NCBI RefSeq assembly: GCF_000972495.1
Contig: NZ_LATM01000015.1
Location: 62,001-126,000, forward strand
Direction: 5' to 3'
Source of the DNA: Hymenobacter terrenus
Lineage (GTDB): Bacteria > Bacteroidota > Bacteroidia > Cytophagales > Hymenobacteraceae
DNA length: 64,000 bases
Position 1 is the stretch's first letter; the number at the start of each line of letters is the position of its first letter. The notes below the pieces were generated by a model. That model saw only the letters and a program-made list of their open reading frames with translations. It ran no database searches and was not told the DNA's origin. Made by a program: the position numbers and the translations under genes. This document shows, piece after piece, positions 53,233 to 62,434 of this stretch.

Positions 53233-53735
53233 GATGTGATAATGGGTGAAGGTGGAGAAATGAGAGCAAGAACGGCACCCGCCGCCCCCGTTAAGAAATC
53301 AAAGATGGCCAGGCTGCCGGTCCGTGGAAAGCAGATAGGGGCCGAAACGTCGCAGGCTTGGGGCGAAGCGTCGAATAGCCTGATTGAGTCGCACTTAATC
53401 CTTTATTCAACTCTGCTCGCAGCATAGCCGCAATGTCGAGCTGCAAGGCAAAATCTTGACGCGTCAGAGGCCGGAATGCATTTGATGCACCAAAATGCGG
53501 CGCGGGCAGGTAGTTGCTTCAGAGCCGGTATATGTACTCCCGGCTTCTTTTCTATGCAGGCCTTGAAGCAGCACTGCTAGATTGAGCTGCTTTGAATATG
53601 CTGGATAGCGCGTTACAAGGTCGGTCCACTTATCGGCCCGCAGTTCGCAGCGCTTATGCTGCGGCTAGGTTGGTTGGGAATGGCTTCCTTTGTTGGATCA
53701 AGCCGATTTCACCTCTCCGCAAACTAACCACTGAT
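53233..53735. other. 500-bp gap with hairpin and dispersed repeat
   Basis: No gene seen. It contains a terminator-like hairpin at 53521-53553 (GAGCCGG/CCGGCTT plus T-rich run) and the dispersed repeat at 53610-53665. The promoter of the small lipoprotein gene should be at the left end and that of the YdeI-like gene at the right. Confidence 0.5.
53610..53665. repeat. ~55-bp dispersed repeat, copy 1
   Basis: GCGTTACAAGGTCGGTCCA... through GCTTATGCTGCGGC matches 57032-57085 at about 75% identity with two indels, in the same orientation. It lies upstream of the YdeI-like gene, so the longer upstream reading of that gene through it is unlikely to be coding. Confidence 0.65.
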
Positions 53736-54206
53736 ATGCTGCCTGAACACGAATTTGAAGCCGTTTTAGAAGCTGGCGAGGTAGATGGTGGGGTGTTTGT
53801 TGTGTTGCCATTTAGCGTAGCCGAGGCGTACGGCACCCGGGGCCGGGTGCCCGTGCAGGCCACTTTCGACGGCTACCCTCACCAAGGCAACCTCATTCCC
53901 CTCGGCGACGGGCACCACGCCCTGCTCCTCCCCAAGCAAATCCGCCGCGCCATCGATAAAACGCTGGGCGATACGGTACGCGTCACGCTGGTACGCGACG
54001 CGACGGAGCGTAAAATGGAACCACCAGCCGACCTCGCCGAAAGACTAGCGGCGGCCCCCAAAGCGGCCGCTTACTTCGCCAAGCTGGCCTACACCCATCA
54101 GCGCGAGTACGCGCGCTGGCTCGAAGGCGCCAAGAGGCCCGAAATCCGGACTGCCCGCCTGGGCCAAATCGTGGACATGCTGGCCCAGGGCCGCAAGCGC
54201 GGCTAG
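53736..54206 (+). CDS. YdeI/OmpD-associated-like protein (DUF1905 plus YdeI domain)
   Basis: A 156-residue cytosolic protein from the ATG at 53736; an earlier ATG at 53592 would run through a dispersed repeat. The N-terminal part (~1-85) is the DUF1905 beta-barrel: VFVVLPFSVAEAYGTRGRVP, QGNLIPLGDGHHALLLPK and DTVRVTL. The C-terminal helices (~95-150; ERLAAAPKAAAYFAKLAYTH, REYARWLEGAKRPEIRTARL) match the bacteriocin-protection YdeI domain. The role in stress or bacteriocin protection is known only for a few relatives. The gene lies 75 bp upstream of the amylase gene. Confidence 0.88.
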   Translation: MLPEHEFEAVLEAGEVDGGVFVVLPFSVAEAYGTRGRVPVQATFDGYPHQGNLIPLGDGHHALLLPKQIRRAIDKTLGDTVRVTLVRDATERKMEPPADLAERLAAAPKAAAYFAKLAYTHQREYARWLEGAKRPEIRTARLGQIVDMLAQGRKRG

Positions 54207-54280
54207 CCCGATACCCACCTACTTTTACTGTTCTGTCCCCCGCATCTCCCATGGTTTCCCACCCAATCAGATTCGTTTCC

Positions 54281-56149
54281 ATGAAGAAAAGCTACCTGCT
54301 CCTGCTGGTGCTCTTATTCCCCCTGATGGCTGGAGCCCAGGCCATCAGCATCGACCGCGTGAACCCGACCAACTGGTGGGTGGGTATGAAAAATCCCAAA
54401 GTGCAGCTGCTGGTTCACGGGCCGGGCGCGGGCACTCTCACCTACACCATTGCCTATCCTGGCGTGAAGCTGGTGAAAACCAATACCGTTGAGAACCCTA
54501 ACTACGCTTTTCTGGACCTGACCATCGCGCCCACGGCAAAACCGGGAAATGTGCAGCTGGTCGGCAAAAAAGACGGTCAGACCGTCACGCAGGCCTGGGA
54601 GTTGCGTGCCCGAGACAAGGCGCCCAAAGCCCAGGGCGTGACGGCTGCCGATTTCATTTATCTGGCCATTCCTGACCGGTTTGCCAACGGCGACCCGAGC
54701 AATGACAAGTTCGACGACCTACGCGACCCCAACATGGACCGGAGCAACCCGTTTTTCCGTCATGGCGGCGACTTAGCGGGGGCGGCCCAACGCCTGGGCT
54801 ACCTCAAAGACCTGGGTGTAACGGCTATCTGGTTTACGCCCGTGCTCGAAAACAACCAGCCGCTGACCAACGAGGGTGGCACCATGCGCGCCTCCTACCA
54901 CGGCTACGGTTTCACTGACCAATACAATGTGGACCGACGCCTCGGCGGCAATGAGGCTTATAAAGCCTTTGTGCAGCAGGCCCACGAAGCCGGCTTACGC
55001 GTGGTGCAAGACGCCGTGTACAACCACGTGGGCAATACGCACTGGATACTTCAGGATTTGCCTATGAAAAGCTGGCTGCACGAGTGGCCCGAATACACTA
55101 ATACTTCCTACCGCTACCAGCCCATCACCGACCCGCACGCCGCTCAGATTGACCGCAAAATCACGCTCGACGGCTGGTTCGTGCCCTTTCTGCCCGACCT
55201 CAACCAGCAAAACCCTTACGTAGCCAACTACCTGATTGAGCACGCTATCTGGTCGGTAGAGAACTTCGGCATTGATGCCTGGCGCATCGATACGTACATG
55301 TACAACGACCAGCCATTCATGAACCGTTGCAACGCGGCCCTGCTGGCCGAGTATCCGCGCCTCCACATTTTCGGCGAGTCGATGGTGAACAACGTAATCG
55401 ACCAAGCCTACTATACCCGCAACAACATCGGCTTTCCCTTCAAATCGAATCAGCCGGGCGGCATCGACTTCGTGCTGCAGAGCGGCATGCTCGACGCCCT
55501 GAAGCAGCCCATCAGCTACGACGGCGGCGTGCACCGCTTCTACCAAACCCTGGCCCAGGACGCGGTGTACCAAGACCCCACCAAGCTCGTTACTCTGCTC
55601 GACAACCACGACCAGGACCGCTACCTCTCCGTCATCGGCGATGATTTGAGCAAGTACAAAATGGGGCTGACCTGGCTGCTCACGACCCGCGGCATTCCGT
55701 CGATGTACTACGGCACCGAAATCCTGATGAAAAACTTCAAGGACCCCACCGATGCGGAGGTGCGCAAGGACTTTCCCGGCGGCTGGCCCGGCGACAAGAA
55801 AGATAAATTCACGCCCGCTGGCCGCAACGCCCGCGAAAACGAAGCCTTCAACTTTGTGCGCACTCTGGCCACCTATCGCCGCGACCACAAAGTGCTGCAC
55901 ACCGGCAAACTGATGCAGTACCTGCCTGAGAACGGTCTTTACGTGTACTTCCGCTACGATGCGACTAGCACCATTATGGTCGCCTCGAACACTGGCGATA
56001 AGCCCGCCACGCTACCTACAACTCGTTTTTCGGAGCGCACCACGGGCTTCACCAAAGCCCGCAACGTGCTGACGGGCGAAACCCTGGAGAATATCTCCAC
56101 CGTGGCGCTGCCCGCCAAAACCGCCGTGGTACTGGAGTTGCTGAAGTAG
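54281..56149 (+). CDS. GH13 alpha-amylase/cyclomaltodextrinase-type enzyme, exported
   Basis: A 622-residue enzyme from the ATG at 54281 with a signal peptide (FPLMAGAQ). Residues ~20-125 are the N-terminal beta-sandwich of cyclomaltodextrinases (NPTNWWVGMKNPKVQLLVHG). The barrel follows: LKDLGVTAIWFTPVLENN, VVQDAVYNHVG (region I), WRIDTY with nucleophile Asp337, FGES with acid/base Glu366, and LDNHDQDR with Asp444, so all catalytic residues are intact. A C-terminal sandwich ends the chain. It resembles SusA-type periplasmic neopullulanases, producing short maltooligosaccharides for cytosolic GH31. Confidence 0.93.
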   Translation: MKKSYLLLLVLLFPLMAGAQAISIDRVNPTNWWVGMKNPKVQLLVHGPGAGTLTYTIAYPGVKLVKTNTVENPNYAFLDLTIAPTAKPGNVQLVGKKDGQTVTQAWELRARDKAPKAQGVTAADFIYLAIPDRFANGDPSNDKFDDLRDPNMDRSNPFFRHGGDLAGAAQRLGYLKDLGVTAIWFTPVLENNQPLTNEGGTMRASYHGYGFTDQYNVDRRLGGNEAYKAFVQQAHEAGLRVVQDAVYNHVGNTHWILQDLPMKSWLHEWPEYTNTSYRYQPITDPHAAQIDRKITLDGWFVPFLPDLNQQNPYVANYLIEHAIWSVENFGIDAWRIDTYMYNDQPFMNRCNAALLAEYPRLHIFGESMVNNVIDQAYYTRNNIGFPFKSNQPGGIDFVLQSGMLDALKQPISYDGGVHRFYQTLAQDAVYQDPTKLVTLLDNHDQDRYLSVIGDDLSKYKMGLTWLLTTRGIPSMYYGTEILMKNFKDPTDAEVRKDFPGGWPGDKKDKFTPAGRNARENEAFNFVRTLATYRRDHKVLHTGKLMQYLPENGLYVYFRYDATSTIMVASNTGDKPATLPTTRFSERTTGFTKARNVLTGETLENISTVALPAKTAVVLELLK

Positions 56150-56228
56150 CAGAAGCTTTGTTTTTTCGTTTGACGCAGCAGGCAGTAGTTTATAAATACA
56201 GAGCTATTGCCTGTTGCAATTTCAGGCT

Positions 56229-56912
56229 CTACTTACCTAACAGTACTTCTCCAAGAGCTAGCTCTACGGCTTCTTCCGCGTGAATGCGAGTTGTATCGAA
56301 AATGGGTACGCGCATGTCTTCCGGCTTTATCAGGAGCATGATTTCGGTGCAGCCAAGGATAATTGCCTCTGCGCCTTGCGCAATCAGGTTATCAATTATT
56401 GCCAGATAGGACTGCTTTGAATCAGCTCCTACGCGCCCCTGGCACAGCTCCTGGTAAATTACATCGTGCACTATCACACGCTCAGCTTCGCTCGGAATTA
56501 CGATATCCAAGCCATAGCCTGCCTTCAGACGTCCCTTATAAAAGTCTTGTTCCATGGTAAACTTCGTTCCCAGTAACCCGACTTTCCGAAAGCCCATTTG
56601 TTGAATTTTAGCGGCTGTCGCATCGGCAATGTGGACAAAAGGCAGCGCCGTCGCCTCAGTAATAGCTGGTGCTACTTTATGCATTGTGTTGGTGCAAAGC
56701 AGAATAAAATCGGCGCCACCCGCAGCCAGCTGCTGGGCACAACGCGCCATCTCCTGGCCTGCTTCCTCCCAATAGCCCGCGTGCTGCAACTGCTCAATTT
56801 TATAAAAATTCACGCTATAAAGCAGAATTTTTGCCGAATGCTGCCCACCCAGCATCTGCCGGGTGGCTTGGTTAATGAGCCGGTAATACTCTGCCGAAGA
56901 CTCCCAACTCAT
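56229..56912 (-). CDS. Aspartate/glutamate racemase-family protein, N-terminus disrupted
   Basis: A 227-residue frame from the ATG at 56912. LCTNTMHKVAPAI holds the first catalytic Cys and AIILGCTEIMLLI the second, so the active-site pair is present. The family normally begins MKTIGLIGGMSWESS. Here MKTIGLI is encoded at 56940-56920, but one extra base before GGMSWESS puts it out of frame, so the visible product lacks the first strand and part of the Gly loop. An AGGAGG sits one base before the ATG, too close for a normal ribosome site. Either a sequence error or an inactivating insertion; a pseudogene is possible. Confidence 0.8.
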   Translation of the reverse strand: MSWESSAEYYRLINQATRQMLGGQHSAKILLYSVNFYKIEQLQHAGYWEEAGQEMARCAQQLAAGGADFILLCTNTMHKVAPAITEATALPFVHIADATAAKIQQMGFRKVGLLGTKFTMEQDFYKGRLKAGYGLDIVIPSEAERVIVHDVIYQELCQGRVGADSKQSYLAIIDNLIAQGAEAIILGCTEIMLLIKPEDMRVPIFDTTRIHAEEAVELALGEVLLGK

Positions 56913-57031
56913 GCCTCCTAATAAGGCCGATTGTTTTCATGTCTTGCAATAAATTCTTGTGAAATCAATTCGCGCCTTCTCAAGTGGGAGCCTGGTTGGA
57001 GCAATGCATGATAGCTAATGTAACGCAAGAC

Positions 57032-57085
57032 GAGTTACAAAGTCGGCCCCTTATCGACTTGTGGTTTGGGTGCTTATACTGCGGC
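57032..57085. repeat. ~55-bp dispersed repeat, copy 2
   Basis: Diverged copy of 53610-53665 (shared GTTACAA, GTCGG, CTTATCG and CTTATACTGCGGC). It lies between the racemase start and the GlgB stop. Confidence 0.65.
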
Positions 57086-57103
57086 AGCAACCCCTAAACT
57101 ACG

Positions 57104-59161
57104 CTATGCGCGTTCCAGTACTAGCGCTACCCGGCTGGGCACATAGAGGCTCAACTGGTGCTCATCGGTTTCATATTGGTAGCTTTCATCGGGTCGGTCG
57201 AAGCCGCCGAAGCGGCCGTTATCCGACGAGAGTACTACGCGGTACTTGCCTTCCTCGGCTACCCAGAAGCGGTAATCGGTGAGGCTTTTTTCGACGTGGA
57301 AATTGGCGATGAACACCAGGCCGGCGCGCTCAAATACCAGTACCTGATTTTTCTCGTCGTGCTTGAGCAGGGTGGCAGGGTTAGCGGCCAGCAGGTGGCG
57401 TTCGCGTGCTACGGATACCATCGCCTTATCGAAATTGCCTAGTTGGTGGAATTTTAGGTCCGGATTGTCGCCCAAGCTCCACTGGCGGCGCGCGAAATGG
57501 TAGCTCCAACCATTGCCTTCGCGGGGAAAATCAACCCATTCGGGATGGCCGAACTCGTTGCCAATGAAATTGAGATAGCCTTCCCCACCCACGACCAGCG
57601 TGAGCAGGCGAATGAGCTTGTGCAGGGCCTGCGCCCGGGCGGCGTTGGGGTCGGGGTCGCTGACCTGCATATGCGTGTAAATACCCGCATCAAACAGCCA
57701 ATGGGCCAGCGTTTTGTCGCCTACCAACGCCTGGTCATGGCTTTCGGCGTAGGCAATGGTTTTTTCGCCGGCGCGACGGTTGGAGAGGGTGTGCCAGATG
57801 TCGCCGAGCGGCCAGTTTTCGTCGGCCGTGTGCTTGAGCAGCTTAATCCAGTGGTCGGGAATACCCATGGCCAGGCGGTAGTCGAAGCCGATGCCGCCTT
57901 CTTTGATGGGACGGCACAGGCCAGGCATGCCGCTCATGTCTTCGGCAATCAGCAGGCTGCTCTTCTTGAATTCGTGGGCCAGCATTGTGGCGAGCTGGAG
58001 GTAAAGAATCGCGTCCTCGTCAACCGCTGGGCCGAAATAGTTATTGTAGCCCATGAAAGCCACGCCCTCGCCGTGGTGGTGGTAGAGCATGCTCGTCACG
58101 CCATCGAAGCGGAAGCCATCGAAGTGGAATTCTTCGAGCCAGTAGCGTAGGTTGCTGAGCAGGAACTGCTGCACTTCGGGGCGGCCGTAGTCGAATAGCT
58201 TGCTGTCCCAGCCGGGGTGATTGCCGCGCTCACCCTTGTGGAAGTAGAGGTTGTCCGAGCCGTCAAAATTGGCCAGGCCCTCGGCTTCGTTTTTCACGGC
58301 GTGCGAGTGCACAATGTCGAGGAGCACGGCGATGCCGCGCTGGTGGGCTTCATTGATGAGGAATTTGAGATCTTCGGGGGTGCCAAAACGCGAGCTAGCG
58401 GCAAAAAAATTGGCTACGTGGTAGCCAAAGGAACCGTAGTACGGATGCTCCATTATTGCCATCAGCTGCACCACGTTGTAGCCGTCGGCCTCGATGCGTG
58501 GCAGGACGTTCTCGGCAAACTCGCGGTAAGTACCTACCCGGCCTTCCTCGGTGGCCATGCCCACGTGGGCTTCGTAAATCAGCGGTTCGGGTACCGCGGT
58601 GGCCATCCTAAACTTTTGGTCGGTCCAGGCAAATGGCGTCTCGGGGCGCCAGACCTGAGCGGCAAAATCCTTGGTTTGCTCGTCCTGCACGGCGCGGCGC
58701 AGGGCGGCCGGCAATCGGTCTTTGCCGCCAGCGGCCGTTACCACATATACCTTGTAGCGGCTGCCATGCGTGAGGCGGTCATGGTATTCGGCATCGGGCA
58801 AAAATGCTTCCCAAACGCCAAAATCCAGGCGCTGAAGCGGATTGGCGTGCCGGTCCCACCCATTAAAATCCCCGATTAGGAACAGGGCTTCGGCGCCGGG
58901 TGCCCACTCGCGGTACACGTAGCCACCGCGACCAGCATTGTAGTTCAGCCCTAGTTGGTAGTGCGCCGTGGCATAATTCAGCAATGAGCCGTGATACTGT
59001 TCAATTTCAGCGAGTCGGGCGTGCAGCCGGGCCTGGCGCTGCCGCAGCACCGGCTCGAAAGGCACCAGCCAGATATCGTTTTCAACAAGGGCCAACGGAG
59101 CCCGACGGGGGGCTTTAGGGACGGCAGGAGCGACAGGAGCAGTAGGTTTCGACTTAGCCAT
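57104..59161 (-). CDS. glgB: 1,4-alpha-glucan branching enzyme (eukaryotic-type GlgB)
   Basis: A 685-residue cytosolic enzyme that makes alpha-1,6 branches in glycogen. A CBM48-like sandwich (~75-185; YVYREWAPGAEALFLIGDFN) precedes the GH13 barrel. RFDGVTSMLYHHHG has nucleophile Asp353, LIAEDMSG the acid/base Glu407, and YAESHDQALVGDK the Asp476. This HHHG and EDMSG form is that of GH13_8, the type shared with eukaryotes and common in Bacteroidota. The N-terminus has a Pro/Ala/Lys stretch (~1-22). GlgA and GlgC are not in the window. Start at ATG 59161 fits a TACTTTTG element 18-26 bp upstream. Confidence 0.95.
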   Translation of the reverse strand: MAKSKPTAPVAPAVPKAPRRAPLALVENDIWLVPFEPVLRQRQARLHARLAEIEQYHGSLLNYATAHYQLGLNYNAGRGGYVYREWAPGAEALFLIGDFNGWDRHANPLQRLDFGVWEAFLPDAEYHDRLTHGSRYKVYVVTAAGGKDRLPAALRRAVQDEQTKDFAAQVWRPETPFAWTDQKFRMATAVPEPLIYEAHVGMATEEGRVGTYREFAENVLPRIEADGYNVVQLMAIMEHPYYGSFGYHVANFFAASSRFGTPEDLKFLINEAHQRGIAVLLDIVHSHAVKNEAEGLANFDGSDNLYFHKGERGNHPGWDSKLFDYGRPEVQQFLLSNLRYWLEEFHFDGFRFDGVTSMLYHHHGEGVAFMGYNNYFGPAVDEDAILYLQLATMLAHEFKKSSLLIAEDMSGMPGLCRPIKEGGIGFDYRLAMGIPDHWIKLLKHTADENWPLGDIWHTLSNRRAGEKTIAYAESHDQALVGDKTLAHWLFDAGIYTHMQVSDPDPNAARAQALHKLIRLLTLVVGGEGYLNFIGNEFGHPEWVDFPREGNGWSYHFARRQWSLGDNPDLKFHQLGNFDKAMVSVARERHLLAANPATLLKHDEKNQVLVFERAGLVFIANFHVEKSLTDYRFWVAEEGKYRVVLSSDNGRFGGFDRPDESYQYETDEHQLSLYVPSRVALVLERA

Positions 59162-59179
59162 GGTGCGGAAGGTTTACGC

Positions 59180-59187
59180 CAAAAGTA
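59180..59187 (-). promoter_or_regulatory. Candidate -7 element for glgB
   Basis: On the minus strand TACTTTTG matches TAnnTTTG exactly, 18 bp before the glgB ATG. No good -33 element was found at the usual distance, so this is tentative. Confidence 0.3.
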
Positions 59188-59321
59188 AGGGGAATGATGT
59201 TGCGCTTGACGAACAATAGGGAATGAAAAAGGACGAATTATCATTTAAGACAAGTTTGTTCATCCTTCAATAAGCAAAGTACAGGGTAGTAATCTGGCTA
59301 ATAATGGCGTTATTTTGCTTG

Positions 59322-61076
59322 ATGATGAGATATCGTTTATTAACTCTTCCGCTGGCATTATTGCTGGCCTGCTCAGCCGAGCGCCCGGTTACGTCCACTT
59401 CGCATGGCTTCGAGGAGGCACTGGCCACCCCGCTTCCCAAAGCCGCCGCACCCCGCCTGGCCAATTATGCCATGGTAGTATCGGCCCACTCCGAAGCCTC
59501 TAAAGTAGGCACTTTGATACTTCAACGCGGCGGCAACGCCTATGATGCGGCCGTGGCCGTGCAATTTGCGCTGGCGGTGGTGCTGCCCGTAGCCGGCAAT
59601 ATTGGCGGTGGAGGCTTCCTGCTCTACCGTGACCGCAACGGCTCGGCCGGCAGCCTGGACTTCCGCGAAACCGCGCCCGCCGACGCCACCCGCGACATGT
59701 ATCTCGACAAGCAGGGCAACGTGGTAGCTGGCCTGAGCACCGCCGGCCCGCTGGCCGTGGGCACGCCTGGCACCGTAGCCGGCATGGTCACGCTGCACAA
59801 GCAGCTGGGCAAGCTCTCGTGGCCCGCCCTGGTGCAGCCGGCGGTGGCGCTGGCAGCCAAAGGCTTCCCGCTCACTGAAAAAGAAGCCGCCGGCCTCAAC
59901 CGCGCCCGCGCTGATTTTCAAAAATATAACCCTGGTAACTCGCCGGCATACCTCCGCCCCGGTGGTGGCGACTGGCAGACCGGCGACACCCTGCGCCTGC
60001 CCGAACTAGCCCGCACCCTCGCCCGCGTGCGCGACCAGGGCCGGGCGGGCTTCTACAAAGGCGAAACCGCCCGCCTGCTGCTAGCCGAAATGAAGCGCGG
60101 CGGCGGCCTCATCAGCCAGGCCGACCTCGACGGCTATCGGGCCAAGTGGCGCGAACCGCTGCGCGGCCACTACCGCAATTACGACGTCATCACGATGCCG
60201 CCCCCCAGCAGTGGCGGCGTGGCCCTGCTACAAATACTGCAAATGCTGGAGCCCGTGAACCTGGCCCAGACCGGCTACCACACGCCCCTGGCCGTGCACT
60301 ACATCACCGAAGCTGAGCGCCGCGTATACGCCGACCGCGCTACCTACCTCGGCGACCCCGATTTTGGCCACGTGCCGGTGCAAAAGCTGCTTGATGTGGA
60401 ATACAACCGCCAACGCGCAGGCTCCTTCCGCCCGCGTGGCCGGGCCACACCCAGCACGGAAGTAACCGCTGGGGCCAAGCTGCCCGGCTACGAGAGCAAC
60501 GAAACCACCCACTACAGCATCGTAGACGCCCTGGGCAATGCCGTGAGCTGCACTACCACCCTCAACGGCGCCTACGGCAGTAAGGTGGTAGTCCCAGGCG
60601 CGGGCTTTCTACTCAATAATGAGATGGATGACTTCAGCGTCAAGGCCGGGGTACCCAACTCGTATGGCCTGGTGGGCGGCACGGCCAATGCCATTGCGCC
60701 CGGCAAGCGCATGCTCAGCAGCATGACGCCCACCATCCTCACCCGCAACGGCAAGGTAGCGCTCGTGGTGGGCTCGCCGGGCGGCAGTACTATTATTACC
60801 AGTGTTTTGCAGGCTATCCTGGGAGTGGTTGACTATGGCTTCAATGCCCAGCAGGCCGTAACCGCGCCACGCCTCCATCACCAATGGCTGCCCGATGTCA
60901 TCGACGTGGAAGCCGGTGCCCTGCTACCTGCGGCTCAGGATACGCTGCGCGCCCGGGGCTACCACCTCAACCCTCGCCTGCCCTGGGGTCGCCTTGACAT
61001 CATCCACGTGCAGCCTGAAGGCAAGCTGGAAGGCGGCGCCGACCCTCGCGGTGACGACGCGGCGGTTGGGTATTAG
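59322..61076 (+). CDS. ggt: Gamma-glutamyltransferase, lipoprotein
   Basis: A 584-residue protein; the ATG at 59322 or the next codon (59325) gives a lipoprotein signal with lipobox LLAC, and an earlier ATG at 59304 is less likely. LANYAMVVSAHSEASKVGT and AVVLPVAGNIGGGGFLLYRD are the large-subunit signatures. ESNETTHYSIVDALGNAVSC marks the self-cleavage site, with Thr395 the new N-terminal nucleophile, and LNNEMDDFS and PGKRMLSSMTPTI the small-subunit pocket. It processes glutathione and other gamma-glutamyl compounds outside the inner membrane. It is monocistronic with its own terminator. Confidence 0.94.
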   Translation: MMRYRLLTLPLALLLACSAERPVTSTSHGFEEALATPLPKAAAPRLANYAMVVSAHSEASKVGTLILQRGGNAYDAAVAVQFALAVVLPVAGNIGGGGFLLYRDRNGSAGSLDFRETAPADATRDMYLDKQGNVVAGLSTAGPLAVGTPGTVAGMVTLHKQLGKLSWPALVQPAVALAAKGFPLTEKEAAGLNRARADFQKYNPGNSPAYLRPGGGDWQTGDTLRLPELARTLARVRDQGRAGFYKGETARLLLAEMKRGGGLISQADLDGYRAKWREPLRGHYRNYDVITMPPPSSGGVALLQILQMLEPVNLAQTGYHTPLAVHYITEAERRVYADRATYLGDPDFGHVPVQKLLDVEYNRQRAGSFRPRGRATPSTEVTAGAKLPGYESNETTHYSIVDALGNAVSCTTTLNGAYGSKVVVPGAGFLLNNEMDDFSVKAGVPNSYGLVGGTANAIAPGKRMLSSMTPTILTRNGKVALVVGSPGGSTIITSVLQAILGVVDYGFNAQQAVTAPRLHHQWLPDVIDVEAGALLPAAQDTLRARGYHLNPRLPWGRLDIIHVQPEGKLEGGADPRGDDAAVGY

Positions 61077-61161
61077 CGCGGGACTCAGGGGAGAAACTGA
61101 ACAACCAGTATAACGCATAGCTAGATAATCTTTTTTAGTGGATAATTCACGAAAAAGAAGG

Positions 61162-61206
61162 AAGCCCGAATGGGACGGTCCAACTGAACGTCTCATTCGG
61201 GCTTTG
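61162..61206 (+). terminator. Terminator of the gamma-glutamyltransferase gene
   Basis: AAGCCCGAATGGGACG pairs with CGTCTCATTCGGGCTT (one mismatch, 11-nt loop), followed by TT. It lies between this plus-strand gene and the minus-strand cluster. Confidence 0.8.
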
Positions 61207-61254
61207 CCTGTATAGAACAACCTCTGGGGTTTGTTCGCAATAATCCGCGATTTG

Positions 61255-61638
61255 CTAGCTAACCGAATAGCTTGTAACGGTTGGGGCGGCGGCGAGGTGG
61301 CGCAGGTTGCCGGCGGCGGCGATTAGTTTCTGGCTGATTTCGCGGGCTTTGTCGCCTTCGCCGCTGAAGTTGTGCACCGTTAGGGCTGACTGGGCGGTCA
61401 GTTCGCCGAGGTTTTGAAACGCAACGGACATGCCGGCGGCGTTGTTGTTATTGATGTGAGTGCGAAGCGTTTCCAACTCCTGCACGATGGGTCGCAGCGC
61501 CGGCTGGTTAACGGAGCGCAGGTGCTGAATCCAGTTGTCAATCTGGGTGTGGCCCGCGCTGGGGTCCATCTGGAAGCCGTTGCCGATGGCGGCAAACAAA
61601 GTTTGGATGCTGGCTTCTACTTCGGAAATAAAGCTCAT
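61255..61638 (-). CDS. Small helical protein, cluster member 1
   Basis: A 127-residue soluble protein without signal peptide, almost entirely alpha-helical by composition. It shares an alignment with the next two genes: (I/L)D(N/S)W(I/M) near residue 34, a leucine-rich helix with LETLRTHI, and LGELTAQSALTVHN, then a helix ending KLIAAAGNLRHLA. The last ten residues (PTVTSYSVS) are extra. No known family came to mind. Three tandem paralogues next to a NYN-domain gene suggest a common pathway, but function is unknown. Confidence 0.7.
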   Translation of the reverse strand: MSFISEVEASIQTLFAAIGNGFQMDPSAGHTQIDNWIQHLRSVNQPALRPIVQELETLRTHINNNNAAGMSVAFQNLGELTAQSALTVHNFSGEGDKAREISQKLIAAAGNLRHLAAAPTVTSYSVS

Positions 61639-61807
61639 GAGGAGAATTGGAGGAAATTAAAAATGGTGGGCCCGACCAAGCGGCCGGGCCGCCAAGCCCG
61701 GACTTGTGGCCACGAAGGTACGCAGCCAACCAAGCAAAAAGCCAATCCTGCGAGGCCTTTGCCCACCAGCAGCGGCCGCAACGCCAAGCGCCCGCTACCC
61801 GCCTTTT

Positions 61808-62149
61808 TTAACCAGCTAACGTCGTGCTGGCCGCGAGGAGTGCTTCGCCAAGCCGGCGCAGCTTGCTGCTGATTTCTTCGTCGAGGTCGGCCTCAGCAGC
61901 TTTGGTGGTGAGTTGGCCCAGGCTGTGGAGCGAGTGGCTGATATTAGCGATGTCGCCATGGCTGATGTAGTTTTTCAGATTGGTCATTTCTACCAGCATA
62001 GCACCTTGGGCACCAGTGCCATTGCCATCGAGGAGGCGCATCCAGCTATCGAGCTGACTGGCAGCGGGAGCAGCGGTTAAATCACCTTTCACGGCATTGA
62101 TGGCCTCGTCGAGGGCCGGGCCCGCAGAGGCCGGATTGAATCTGGACAT
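61808..62149 (-). CDS. Small helical protein, cluster member 2
   Basis: A 113-residue paralogue: LDSWMRLLDGNGTG (residue ~33), EMTNLKNYISHGDI, SLHSLGQLTTKAAE and a final helix with KLRRLGEALLAASTTLAG. The order of helices and the LG.LT.(K/Q) pattern match members 1 and 3. Acidic helix (EADLDEEISSK) between the conserved ends. Gap to member 1 is 169 bp without terminator, so they may share a transcript. No signal, metal motif or membrane segment. Confidence 0.7.
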   Translation of the reverse strand: MSRFNPASAGPALDEAINAVKGDLTAAPAASQLDSWMRLLDGNGTGAQGAMLVEMTNLKNYISHGDIANISHSLHSLGQLTTKAAEADLDEEISSKLRRLGEALLAASTTLAG

Positions 62150-62346
62150 AATAAAACAGTTGGGTGGAAGAACTCTCGACTTTACTGAGGCTAATAGGGA
62201 AAGGTTGGGGCAAACGGCCTATTAACATGCTAATAAGGCAACAGTTAACATCAGTCCAGCACTGGTTCACAGCTTATTTTGACCATAATATAGACACGCA
62301 AAAAGCCTGCTGAGCATAGCCTCGCCTCAGAAGGAAACCCAAACAA

Positions 62347-62380
62347 AAAAGACTGCCAACCCAAGGATTGACAGTCTTTT
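62347..62380 (-). terminator. Terminator after cluster member 3
   Basis: AAAAGACTG and CAGTCTTTT pair with further TTG/CAA pairing inside; it is 55 bp after the stop of the gene at 62435 and separates it from member 2. Confidence 0.75.
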
Positions 62381-62434
62381 CGAACGTGCTTTTTGCTGTA
62401 GAGAAGCCGTCCTTGGCATCTCTGCCTGGCTTCG

